IMG/VR virus record: IMGVR_UViG_3300037882_000279
Coordinates: 1-25,922 of that record
Direction: 5' to 3' (one strand)
From: a virus
DNA length: 25,922 nt
The notes below the pieces were generated by a model, which was not told where the DNA came from, searched no databases, and was given only the letters and a program-made list of their open reading frames with translations. Positions 13,184-20,806 of this stretch are shown here, piece by piece. A program made the position numbers and the translations under genes. Position 1 is the first letter of the stretch. Each line of letters starts with the position of its first letter.

Positions 13184-14617
13184 TTATACAGCTAAAAGTT
13201 TAGATAATAATGTTATGTCGAGAGTAGAATTAAACGTAATTCTTTCCATCGGTGTAGGAGACATGAAGTTGAGAGAGTAAACAACTTGACCTAATGCAAG
13301 TTGTTCAACACTGTTAAGCGTAGGATCGAAAGTACAAGTACCGTCAATCAATGCGCCTTTTTGTATCAAGCCTTGCATAAAGTTGTTGACTGTTTGTCTT
13401 ACACTGTCAATGCCTCCTTTGTTAATTGGTTGGTCAATGTAAGGAAGCATTGCAGCTTCTATTGAATCTTCCAAAATATCTTTTGTTCTTTGAACGCAAA
13501 TAAAGTTCTCTGCACCAGTATCGGAAGGGAACTGAGCAGATCTGTTACCCCAAGTTTTCAAGCCTGTTCCAAAGCTATTGAAGTAAGTTACAATACCTGC
13601 TGCGTTCAACAATTGATTCTGCGCATTAGAATCTGTCATTGAACAAGTAATTGTAACTTCAGGAGCTACCACCCCTAAAATATCTTTGTTCGATGGAGAA
13701 ACCCAATATCCGTTTGCTCTGTCATTGGCTGCAATTACGCCTGCCATTAAAGCACTATACCATTCAAGTACTGTTGAGTCACTTGCAGAACTTGGATCTG
13801 GATCACCTTTCTTCCAACGTGGATATAACAATACATTTCTTGAACTGTTTGTGTTCCATCCGAAAGTACCACTAATTCCACGGCCTGTAATAGCTTGTGC
13901 GTATGTAGTACCTGTTGGTGCATCTAACAAACAAATACCTCTGTACGTGTTTGCGTATCCAAGCATTGCAGCAGATACTGCAGGTATATGACTGTATCCC
14001 GGACAAATAATCAATTTAGGTTTGAAACCAAACAATGAAAAAATATTGTCTATTAATTTCATACCTGTACGAACTTGTGTTACTCCATCCACAGCACCAT
14101 TAATTTGTGCAGCGTTAACCGTAGTAGCATCGAGTTTTTTGTAAGTCACTTTTATAGTGCTTGCGGAAATGTTTGTAGTGTCTAAAACAACACCGTTACC
14201 GAATTCATCAATAGTGTATTGAGTGCCTTCAGTATACGTGATTAAGCTTGTAGCTGCGTCTTTTACAACTGGACGTGTAGCACCAACAGGAGCAAATGCC
14301 AATTTGAATTTTGCATTTGTAATAGTAACAACTTCAGCTGTTACCGATGCGGTGTTTGCTGTTTCATCAAATGTATTGATTACAATAGCAATACCAGATC
14401 CTTGTGCAAAAATAGAATCTAATGCTTCTGGTATCGAGAATCCCGGAATACGACTTCCGAATTCTGCTGCGTCTGAAGTATTCGCAACAATAGTTGGAAC
14501 GTTCTTCTCACCAGTAGGAGCAATGCCTGTAAGGATTATGATAGAACTAGGCACGGCCTGTATAGATCGTATGCCTTTTTTTAGTGTTATCGTTTCTACG
14601 CCGTGTAAGAATGCCAT
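13184..14617 (-). CDS. Contractile tail sheath protein (P2 FI-like)
   Basis: A 477-residue protein. 'MAFLHGVETITLKKGIRSIQAVPSSIIILTGIAP' is the standard N-terminus of sheath proteins, followed by 'PEALDSIFAQGSGIAIVIN', a variable domain (residues about 90-190), 'ICPGYSHIPAVSAAMLGYANTYRGICLLDAPTG', 'VLLYPRWKK', 'VWAGV-like LMAGVIAANDRANGYWVSPSNKDILGV' and a conserved C-terminal domain ('IPMERITFNSTLDI'-like end). It identifies the phage as a myovirus. A strong hairpin (14652-14686) separates it from the upstream esterase gene, so it may begin a transcription unit. Confidence 0.95.
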   Translation of the reverse strand: MAFLHGVETITLKKGIRSIQAVPSSIIILTGIAPTGEKNVPTIVANTSDAAEFGSRIPGFSIPEALDSIFAQGSGIAIVINTFDETANTASVTAEVVTITNAKFKLAFAPVGATRPVVKDAATSLITYTEGTQYTIDEFGNGVVLDTTNISASTIKVTYKKLDATTVNAAQINGAVDGVTQVRTGMKLIDNIFSLFGFKPKLIICPGYSHIPAVSAAMLGYANTYRGICLLDAPTGTTYAQAITGRGISGTFGWNTNSSRNVLLYPRWKKGDPDPSSASDSTVLEWYSALMAGVIAANDRANGYWVSPSNKDILGVVAPEVTITCSMTDSNAQNQLLNAAGIVTYFNSFGTGLKTWGNRSAQFPSDTGAENFICVQRTKDILEDSIEAAMLPYIDQPINKGGIDSVRQTVNNFMQGLIQKGALIDGTCTFDPTLNSVEQLALGQVVYSLNFMSPTPMERITFNSTLDITLLSKLLAV

Positions 14618-14651
14618 AGTATGTTGGGGTTTTAAATCGTCACAATATAAG

Positions 14652-14686
14652 AAATCCAGTATATTTTTTTAAGATATACTGGATTT
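14652..14686 (-). terminator. Hairpin between the esterase gene and the sheath gene
   Basis: AAATCCAGTATAT (14652-14664) pairs with ATATACTGGATTT (14674-14686), 13 bp around a 9-nt loop. The region on the minus strand after the stem is ATTTCTTAT, a weak U-tract, so termination may be partial. It lies in the 98-bp gap between the genes, with a partial match to the left-end operator just next to it (14692-14714). I saw no convincing TAnnTTTG promoter for the sheath gene. Confidence 0.65.
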
Positions 14687-14691
14687 ACTCA

Positions 14692-14714
14692 TTGATAGCA
14701 AAAAAAATTGATAT
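14692..14714. promoter_or_regulatory. Third, partial operator-like match
   Basis: TTGATAGCAA, six A, then TTGATAT. The minus strand of operator copy 1 reads TTGATAGCAA, six other bases, TTGATAT with the same spacing. All 17 defined bases agree. No -7 box follows on either strand, and the sequence is very A/T-rich, so chance is possible. Confidence 0.3.
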
Positions 14715-14715
14715 T

Positions 14716-15483
14716 TTAAGTATAGTAACGTGCTAAGTTTGCGCAATCCAAACCTATTGAATTATAAGATGAAGAATTAGGATGAACAACCGTAGGTTCA
14801 TAAGGATCTGTATCTATTAAATCAACATCGGAATCACCTGTTGCGATAGCATTCTGCGCAGCTCTTACTATTGAGCTATATGTGTAGATAGCTATATCAT
14901 GAACTCTAATAATTACAAACTTACTTATACCAAAATCAATTTTAGATTGTGCAATAAATCCAGTTAAATTTGCATTGTATGCGTTTGCATAAGTCAAGTT
15001 CTGTGCATCTGCTTCGCCTTGGTACCATAACATGGCTACAAAATCAAGAGTAATATTTAAAGATAGAGCTTCGGCTATTGCATTTGTGACATATGTTTTT
15101 AATGTGTTGTAAAGACCTGTTGGCCTAGAAATAGCCCAGCAGTTATCCGTACCGTCGTTTGCTAAATATGTGCCTCCAACACCATATTTTATTAAACAAA
15201 CCTCTTCGCCCATTAGGGTTGTCATTTGATAACAAAAATTAACTTCTATTCCATGATACAAAATAGACAATGCTTGATTGTTTGATCCAGCTAATAATGT
15301 TTCTATTTTTCCTGTAACAGGATTAAATATTGAAGCATGATTAACTGGTGATTTTAATATAGTAGATAAGCTACTGACCGCAGCAGTACTCCATCCTAAA
15401 GCATTAGATTGTCCAGCTAAAATATATGTTTTTATTATTTTAGAATCAGAATATCTCCTGCTGAAATTATGAACTTGTCCCAT
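14716..15483 (-). CDS. SGNH / sialate O-acetylesterase-like hydrolase, likely virion-associated
   Basis: A 255-residue protein. 'TYILAGQSNALGW' (nucleophile Ser26), 'KYGVGGTYL' (Gly103-Gly104 oxyanion region), 'MLWYQGEADA' (Glu157) and 'DPYEPTVVHPNSSSYNSIG' with His234 are the blocks of the SASA/CE6-type SGNH esterases (PF03629). Such enzymes remove acetyl groups from sugars. There is no signal peptide. It overlaps the preceding lectin-like gene by one base (15483) and belongs to the adsorption-type gene group before the sheath. A role in trimming O-acetylated surface glycans during adsorption is inferred; the substrate cannot be read from sequence. Confidence 0.85.
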   Translation of the reverse strand: MGQVHNFSRRYSDSKIIKTYILAGQSNALGWSTAAVSSLSTILKSPVNHASIFNPVTGKIETLLAGSNNQALSILYHGIEVNFCYQMTTLMGEEVCLIKYGVGGTYLANDGTDNCWAISRPTGLYNTLKTYVTNAIAEALSLNITLDFVAMLWYQGEADAQNLTYANAYNANLTGFIAQSKIDFGISKFVIIRVHDIAIYTYSSIVRAAQNAIATGDSDVDLIDTDPYEPTVVHPNSSSYNSIGLDCANLARYYT

Positions 15484-16310
15484 TATATTACACTTCCTCC
15501 TAAAGCAATCATGTAATTGTTAATGCTTGCCGATAATTCTGATTGATTAACAGATCCAGCACCCATGTAATAAAATGAAGTAACACGACCACTTGGAGAC
15601 ATAGTAGTGTTATCTTGAAACAATGCACATATACCAAAATTAAAATTTTGCAAACTAACAGATGCACTTGTTGAAACTCCAAGTGAAGAACCGTTTTTAT
15701 AGAATCCAACTTGTGAAGAGTTTGTACGAACAATAGAATGTAATCCTAAACTATTCGTGTTTGATTTTCCAACTGATATATTATTAGAATCAAAAGTATT
15801 CAATAAATTACCAGTCCTTGATTGTAATAAGCATCTATTAACTGTTACTGAAGATTTATAATAACCCATATCGCACCTACCATTGTCGGAATCAGTCAAA
15901 GTGTAAGTGCCGTAAGAATGGTCGTTTAGTTGAAAATTAACGCCATGAATAGTTGGAGACCAATTACTATTTATTCCATCAGTTCCAGTAGTAGGACAAA
16001 AGAAACCTCTATCCATTACCCATTGCATGTTTGAAGCGTGTTCTGTCGGGTTTGTTACTGCTGGGTTTTTCCAATTGATCTTTGAGGCTTGGCGATCATG
16101 AGAAGCAAGAACCCCTAAGCAGTCAATTTTAGACCAGTTATTTGAACCTGATTTTAAAGAAGTAACTAAAGATTGTATGTGATAAGCACGCATCCTGTCA
16201 GGCTTAACCGTCATGGCTGCTATTATAGCCAGTACATCGCTATCAAGATTCAAACCTTGATATATATCAATCGCTCTAGTAGATATTACACGTGTATTGT
16301 AACTTCTCAT
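15483..16310 (-). CDS. Virion protein with lectin-like (LamG/concanavalin-type) C-terminal half; probable receptor-binding protein
   Basis: A 275-residue protein. Residues 1-60 look like an attachment region. From about residue 115 on it is beta-rich with 'VNFQLNDHSYGTYTLTDSDNGRCDMGYYKSS', 'VGFYKNGSSLGVSTSASVSLQNFNFGICAL' and 'GRVTSFYYMGAGSVNQSELSASINNYMIALGG'. This is the order of strands and final helix of LamG/concanavalin-like modules in phage fibre proteins (a 'ixxfxiG-x-x-Ls-x-x-E-x-x-x-l-x-x-x-I-x-x-Y-l' ending). It is followed by the SGNH hydrolase with a one-base overlap, so binding and hydrolysis may work together. The exact ligand is unknown. Confidence 0.8.
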   Translation of the reverse strand: MRSYNTRVISTRAIDIYQGLNLDSDVLAIIAAMTVKPDRMRAYHIQSLVTSLKSGSNNWSKIDCLGVLASHDRQASKINWKNPAVTNPTEHASNMQWVMDRGFFCPTTGTDGINSNWSPTIHGVNFQLNDHSYGTYTLTDSDNGRCDMGYYKSSVTVNRCLLQSRTGNLLNTFDSNNISVGKSNTNSLGLHSIVRTNSSQVGFYKNGSSLGVSTSASVSLQNFNFGICALFQDNTTMSPSGRVTSFYYMGAGSVNQSELSASINNYMIALGGSVI

Positions 16311-16311
16311 G

Positions 16312-17103
16312 TTAATTATAATCTACTTCAATTATTGGAGCTGTACCCGGACTTGTAGCATCATTTTCAGCTACACCTGTTACACATCTTACCGACAAAG
16401 CAGTTCCGAAAGCTCTACCTATATGGTAATCTATTCCTATGAAAGAACCAATACCAGCAGGAACAGCTATTGTAAATATTGGTGTGTCTGAACTTAATCC
16501 ACCAGTCTTGTTGTAAAATTTAACATAAATCAAGGAAGCATCTTTATTTATAATTCGTATTCCATAAATATTACCAGCAGATGATTTAATGTTTTGAAAA
16601 GAAGTATTAACTAGAAGACTCCTAAAGTAAGACAATCCTGTATATGATATATTAGATGTGCTTGAAGCTATTGCTCTAGATATATCTAAAGCTGGATCAA
16701 GGTTCCCTTGTGCTACTATCAATGCGCCTGTATTTTTATCAAACGCAGCAGAAACTGCATCTCCGGGTGAATAAGCAGGTGCGTAAGTTGTAACATCAAC
16801 CGCTTTACCACCTAAAATAGCTGGGCGTATTAATTCTAATGGATCTCCATCAACTATATCACTATCATGATACAATATGTACAATTCATCATCATCATTC
16901 ATGGTTGTTGTATCAAAAGTAAGTGTTAATACATTGGTTGATACAACACCTCCTTTTAAAACGTTAGCAGCTTCATAAATAGTTATACCAGCAGTTTGAT
17001 TAATAACAGCAAGTACTGATTCTAACTTAATATTACTATAAGACGTAAATGTTATAGTTTTTGCATCTTTGTCAAAAACGTAATTTTCTATTTTATTTTT
17101 CAT
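16312..17103 (-). CDS. Phage structural protein of the tail-fibre/neck type (beta-rich)
   Basis: The start is taken at ATG 17103 (MKNKIENYVFDKD), one nt after the upstream stop; a TTG nine bases earlier is possible. It has 263 residues. The N-terminal domain 'NYVFDKDAKTITFTSYSNIKLESVLAVINQTAGITIYE...LTLTFDTTTMNDDDELYILY' is a module I recognise from many phage structural proteins (YxFdxxxxtItfxxyxxixlexilxIxNxTxxxiIY). The rest is beta-rich, without recognised catalytic residues. It occurs in the adsorption-type gene group and may be an adaptor for the lectin-like protein. No measured similarity supports a finer call. Confidence 0.75.
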   Translation of the reverse strand: MKNKIENYVFDKDAKTITFTSYSNIKLESVLAVINQTAGITIYEAANVLKGGVVSTNVLTLTFDTTTMNDDDELYILYHDSDIVDGDPLELIRPAILGGKAVDVTTYAPAYSPGDAVSAAFDKNTGALIVAQGNLDPALDISRAIASSTSNISYTGLSYFRSLLVNTSFQNIKSSAGNIYGIRIINKDASLIYVKFYNKTGGLSSDTPIFTIAVPAGIGSFIGIDYHIGRAFGTALSVRCVTGVAENDATSPGTAPIIEVDYN

Positions 17104-17104
17104 T

Positions 17105-17380
17105 TTAACCAAAAATTATAGCGTTTATAAATGATTTATCTCTTGATGTTATTCTATTTTCCACTGCTTCTACCGATGGATAAAGTGAATTATTTATTGT
17201 TGAAAAATTATTCACTTTGTTTGAAGAGTCTTCTTTGCTTTCTAAGGCGGTTAGTATTTCTTGATTAATCAAAAAAACTGGTATTTTTTTTGATATGCCA
17301 CCTTGAACAATAACTAATAAATCTTCATTACTAGCCATTGTTGCAGATTCCAATTCGCTTATTTTTTTTTGACCCGGCAT
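17105..17380 (-). CDS. Small adaptor-like structural protein
   Basis: A 91-residue protein. 'KISELESATMASNEDLLVIVQGGISKKIPVFLI' is the short attachment module often found at the N-terminus of phage fibre or collagen-like proteins (kIsxLxxxtxxxxxDlxxixxxgxxxKIxxxxl). Here it is almost the whole protein. The rest (SLYPSVEAVENRITSRD...) is helical and polar. It follows the Gp37-like tail terminator by 2 bp. It may be a stand-alone connector for the next genes. Confidence 0.7.
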   Translation of the reverse strand: MPGQKKISELESATMASNEDLLVIVQGGISKKIPVFLINQEILTALESKEDSSNKVNNFSTINNSLYPSVEAVENRITSRDKSFINAIIFG

Positions 17381-17382
17381 AA

Positions 17383-17883
17383 TTAATAATCTTCTGGTAA
17401 ATCTATGCCTACACTAGCTGTGACAGGCGTATTTATTTCTCTTAAAATAACGTCTAACGCTGTGCCAGACGCTTGAACTTGCAATGCTTGACAACTGTAT
17501 AGCTGTCTAAAATTCCATGTTCCTTTGTCGTCTAGTTTTAATAATTCTTCATCGGTAAGATACAACATTTGTAAACCATTTGGAATAAAACCAACCAATA
17601 AAAGTTTTATAGCTTCCATCAAAGTATAACAGCCTTGCGCACCTCGTAATAGTCTCGACTGTACAATGATTTCAAAACTTAATGTTGCATTTGAAGAAGC
17701 TGAAGAAGTTGAATTCGGAAATTTATAAGTTGTTCCGTTATAAGAAACCCATATAAGTGGTTTTTTTATAACGGGCTTTAAGTCTTCTAGTATTTCTGGT
17801 ATTGGAGACACAATGACATTTCCTCCTGTTGTCATTGGAGCCAATCTACCTACAATTTCTAATTCTGATTGTTCGTAATTCAT
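17383..17883 (-). CDS. Gp37-like tail terminator protein
   Basis: A 166-residue protein. 'VSPIPEILEDLKPVIKKPLIWVSYNGTTYK', 'ATLSFEIIVQSRLLRGAQGCYTLMEAIKLLLVGF' and 'NFRQLYSCQALQVQ' follow the Gp37 (PF09646) pattern of contractile-tail phages: a predicted alpha/beta protein with a conserved 'xxfxvxvxxrxxrgxxGaxxll' helix. Gp37-type proteins sit in the tail terminator slot, capping the tube and sheath. The ATG shares its A with the upstream TAA stop (17883). Confidence in the family is moderate to good. Confidence 0.75.
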   Translation of the reverse strand: MNYEQSELEIVGRLAPMTTGGNVIVSPIPEILEDLKPVIKKPLIWVSYNGTTYKFPNSTSSASSNATLSFEIIVQSRLLRGAQGCYTLMEAIKLLLVGFIPNGLQMLYLTDEELLKLDDKGTWNFRQLYSCQALQVQASGTALDVILREINTPVTASVGIDLPEDY

Positions 17884-18263
17884 TACAGTTCGTACGCTTG
17901 GTCGCTGTCAATGTTTATTCTGTAAATTTTTCCATCCCACATTCTACCACGCTCCATTGTAAAATACTCTACTGCTGTAGAAGGGTCTGCGCCTATCTCG
18001 TAGATCATTAAAGACTCACGCTGATTACGTGCAACGAATTCATACAGTCCCGGCATATCGCCTTCTATGTACTCAATAAAAGCAGAGGTCGGAGTGAAAT
18101 CCACTGAACCGACCTCGTACTTTTTAGTAGGAGCTTGGAACAAACATTTTGCCGTGCGCTTTTCGCCACCACCTATAGAAGGTGTCCACTCAACCATATA
18201 CCCAAATGTAGTATTGATTGTGCGTTGCAAATTAAGCTGCATCGAATCAAAAATATTTGCCAT
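17883..18263 (-). CDS. Head-tail joining protein (lambda FII / Gifsy-2 type)
   Basis: A 126-residue protein, near the 117 residues of lambda FII. Features: 'MVEWTPSIGGGEKRTAKCLFQAPTKKYEVGSVDFTPTSAFIEY' followed by 'QRESLMIYEIGADPSTAVEYFTMERGRMWDGKIYRINID'. The second half resembles the phage attachment / joining protein beta-sandwich that takes the place after decoration proteins. The position between the DUF2190 and Gp37-like genes fits. The call rests on size, layout and context and not on a clear motif. Confidence 0.6.
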   Translation of the reverse strand: MANIFDSMQLNLQRTINTTFGYMVEWTPSIGGGEKRTAKCLFQAPTKKYEVGSVDFTPTSAFIEYIEGDMPGLYEFVARNQRESLMIYEIGADPSTAVEYFTMERGRMWDGKIYRINIDSDQAYEL

Positions 18264-18268
18264 TGCGC

Positions 18269-18598
18269 TTACTCAATCAATCTTGCTTGACCTGTTGTTG
18301 CTGCTGCAATCGCAGGTTGTGCAGCCCATGCTACAAGCGTATTGCCTGAAGCGGTTGTAGTTAATTTCTTTGTAGTGTCATTCCAATACAAAGCTGCACC
18401 TACTGCCCATGCTTCTGAAGTTGTTTTAGCAAATTCAAAAACACCAGCAAATCTGTGTGATACTGGTTCTCCAACAACTGTTGAACTTCTAAGTGGAATA
18501 CCTAGTTTCGTTCCGTACAATACGGGTGCGCCTGTTACTACGGCTGCTAAAATTGGGATCTCGATTTGATCGCCTTCTTGAATGAAGTTTTGTGCCAT
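18269..18598 (-). CDS. DUF2190-type capsid decoration protein
   Basis: A 109-residue protein. 'NFIQEGDQIEIPILAAVVTGAPVLYGTKLGIPLRSSTVVGEPVSHRFAGVFEFAKTTSEAWAVGAALYWNDTTKKLT' is the DUF2190 pattern (xxvxxGxxixxxxxxxvxsGxpVxxgxxxGVaxxdiaxGexgxvxxxGvxxxpkxxxaxxxGxxvyWd). DUF2190 proteins are short beta proteins at capsid surfaces next to the major capsid gene. It is separated from the capsid gene by a strong hairpin (18635-18667), so it may need readthrough or its own start. Confidence 0.88.
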   Translation of the reverse strand: MAQNFIQEGDQIEIPILAAVVTGAPVLYGTKLGIPLRSSTVVGEPVSHRFAGVFEFAKTTSEAWAVGAALYWNDTTKKLTTTASGNTLVAWAAQPAIAAATTGQARLIE

Positions 18599-18634
18599 GA
18601 TATTTATGAAATTTAATTGTGAAAATTGTTTTTA

Positions 18635-18667
18635 AAAGAACGGGGGCTTTATAGTCCCCCGTTCTTT
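18635..18667 (-). terminator. Strong intrinsic terminator after the major capsid gene
   Basis: AAAGAACGGGGG (18635-18646) pairs with CCCCCGTTCTTT (18656-18667), 12 bp around 9 nt, followed by TTTT on the minus strand. It lies 23 bp after the capsid stop. It would give high capsid mRNA relative to the decoration and neck genes if not suppressed. Confidence 0.85.
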
Positions 18668-18689
18668 ATTTCTTATGTTGTTGAATTAA

Positions 18690-20714
18690 TTACGCACCAG
18701 CGTTTTTAACAACACCACGGAACCCAATAGGAGCAACACCCCAATCGTGTCTGATTTTCCAAGACATACCGTCAACCTCATAACCCATTTGAGATTCTAA
18801 GCTTGGGGTTTCTTGACCATTCAAGAACACAACTTCAAATACTGGCTCCATGTTAGGATCTGCAAATGCATACCACGCAGTACCAGACAAACGTGGAGTG
18901 TCAATGATTTGATCGAACAAACCAGCAGAAATGTTTGGAGTCGTATTGTTACGAGCTGTTGCAACTTCGTATTGTGATTTATTCACAAGATCCGCAGCAC
19001 CTTTCAATGAACTTGGCCCAAGCCAGATTGAAGGTTGAATATCTAAGAAGTCGTTTCCGTCTTGATCTTTGATACCTTTCATTTGCACTCTAATTGCATC
19101 GAATGATGCTGTTGTAGGTGCTGCTGCTGTTCCTGCAATGTTACCATGCGAAGCGTGGAACAATGGGTTACCGTCAACCATTGTCGGTCCGTTTCCAGAG
19201 TTCAATGAGAATTGACCGTACACATCACTTTCAATAGAACGAGCTGCTGCACGTCCTAATTGGCTTGCGTATTCAGCGATTCCACCTAAGTCATCATTGA
19301 TAATCATTTGACGAGAAATGTTAATCAAATTTCCTTTTGTGGAAAGTGACACTTTCTCGTATTGAGCATCATTGATTTTCTTAGTCTTGAATTCTCCGTT
19401 TTCTCCAACGGTATCAAGGTTTCCAATACTACCCATTCTCAAACGTCTCCAATCTCTGAAATCTGAAACAGATCCAACTTTTGAAAACCTTCTCCAAGTG
19501 TCAGGAATTGCACTGTAAGAACGCAACAAAATTTGTCTGTTCAATCCAGACAATAAGATCGGAAGATCTGAGCCTGAAGACGTGATAGCAACACGTACCA
19601 TGTCCATAGGATCCATGCCACGGTGTTTGATACCTAAGTGATCTAAAGACGCACGTACCATGTCAAACAATTTGTCTGAGCGATACTCACGTGCAGCAGA
19701 TACTTGGTCAGGTGTAAGCAATTTGCTACGTTCTGCATCCGGGAATACACGGAGCAACTGAGCGTTGGTCATTGCTTCTCTACGTTTGTCTACTTCGTCT
19801 GCACCTGTAACGCTTACGTTAGACGATCCTTTGTTAGGATCTGCTTTTTCAAATTCGTCGAAAATCATTTTGCGTGCTTTTTCAATTGAGACATTGTCGT
19901 CAATCATTTTTTGCGCAAAGTCAGCAGGCAATTTTGCCATACGTGTCATTTGCGTAATTTCTGATACTCTCGACTTCTCGCCTGCAATAGCTTGTTGGCG
20001 GATTTTTTCAACGTCAGATTCAGAAGTACCTGCTCCACGTGTACGTGCTTCGGCTGCTTCATCTTCTGCTTTTCTTTTTGCTTCAGCATCGGACTTCTTT
20101 TTCGCTTCTGCGTCTAGTCGTGCCTGTTTTGCTTCGGGTGTTTCTTCGTCTTCCATTTTACGAGATTTATTTAGTTGTGAAATTTTTACTTCGTGATCGT
20201 TTTCTGATTTCTCAGAACGTACACCAGCTTCAAAATCTGCTGGCACAGAAACTATGCTAATTTCTGAAGGCTCCCAGTCTATTGCTTTTAGAGTAGTAGT
20301 GTCGCTGTCAGTTGCACTCATATCTAAGTACTCATAAACATTGTAACCAACAGAAATATTTCGCACAATTCCGTCTACTACATCATTCCAAACTTCTTCA
20401 GCATCTTTGTTTTTGCTAAAACGAATTACTGCAACACCTTTTCCGTTTTCAACTCTGGCACTTTCAACGACTCCTATTTGTTCGTCTTTTCTGTGCATTT
20501 TTAAAAGCGGTGCGCCTGCATTAATTCTGTCCATTCTAACATGCGCAGGATCAAAAGAAAGTATTTCCATGTAACGGCCAATATCCCAATTGTACATACG
20601 TACAGGTACATCTGTTCCGAATACAACTTCCACTGTTCTATTTTCTTTGTCTATTGACGAAGACGTGACCGCTGCACGGGTCTGTAACATTGAAAGCTTC
20701 TTTGTTTTTGACAT
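18690..20714 (-). CDS. Prohead protease - scaffold - major capsid fusion protein
   Basis: A 674-residue fusion. Residues 1-165: a U35/HK97-type prohead protease with 'GAPLLKMHRKDEQIG' (His74), 'GIVRNISVGY' (Ser121) and 'DWEPSEISIVSVPAD' (Glu151), the expected catalytic trio. Residues about 170-305: a charged, Lys/Glu/Ala-rich coil (scaffold-like), with an internal Met187 that could be an alternative start. Residues 305-674: an HK97-fold major capsid protein ('LPILLSGLNRQILLRSYSAIPDTWRRFSKVG', 'FQMGYEVDG-like SQMGYEVDGMSWKIRHDWGVAP'). The protease should cut the fusion during maturation. Fusions of this type are known in phage databases. It follows the portal gene by 92 bp. Confidence 0.92.
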   Translation of the reverse strand: MSKTKKLSMLQTRAAVTSSSIDKENRTVEVVFGTDVPVRMYNWDIGRYMEILSFDPAHVRMDRINAGAPLLKMHRKDEQIGVVESARVENGKGVAVIRFSKNKDAEEVWNDVVDGIVRNISVGYNVYEYLDMSATDSDTTTLKAIDWEPSEISIVSVPADFEAGVRSEKSENDHEVKISQLNKSRKMEDEETPEAKQARLDAEAKKKSDAEAKRKAEDEAAEARTRGAGTSESDVEKIRQQAIAGEKSRVSEITQMTRMAKLPADFAQKMIDDNVSIEKARKMIFDEFEKADPNKGSSNVSVTGADEVDKRREAMTNAQLLRVFPDAERSKLLTPDQVSAAREYRSDKLFDMVRASLDHLGIKHRGMDPMDMVRVAITSSGSDLPILLSGLNRQILLRSYSAIPDTWRRFSKVGSVSDFRDWRRLRMGSIGNLDTVGENGEFKTKKINDAQYEKVSLSTKGNLINISRQMIINDDLGGIAEYASQLGRAAARSIESDVYGQFSLNSGNGPTMVDGNPLFHASHGNIAGTAAAPTTASFDAIRVQMKGIKDQDGNDFLDIQPSIWLGPSSLKGAADLVNKSQYEVATARNNTTPNISAGLFDQIIDTPRLSGTAWYAFADPNMEPVFEVVFLNGQETPSLESQMGYEVDGMSWKIRHDWGVAPIGFRGVVKNAGA

Positions 20715-20733
20715 AGTAATGAAAAAGATTGTT

Positions 20734-20803
20734 CAATTATAAAATATAAATCACTAATAACCGAATTTTATCAATCGGTTTATTTTTTATTATCAATCGG
20801 TTT
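20734..20803 (-). promoter_or_regulatory. Region before the capsid gene: repeated hairpin arms and a possible -7 box
   Basis: In this 92-bp gap TTATCAATCGGTTT occurs twice (20768-20781 and 20790-20803). AACCGA (20759-20764) can pair with TCGGTT of the first copy (20775-20780) or the second. On the minus strand TATAATTG (20741-20734) is one base off TAnnTTTG, but no -33 box lies at 19 bp. The gap could hold an attenuator or a weak promoter; low certainty. Confidence 0.3.
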
Positions 20804-20806
20804 TCT

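Noticed and set aside
15509-15733. Leu/His-rich minus-strand frame inside the lectin-like gene
   Set aside because: It is an alternative reading frame of a gene with clear structure; composition is not protein-like.
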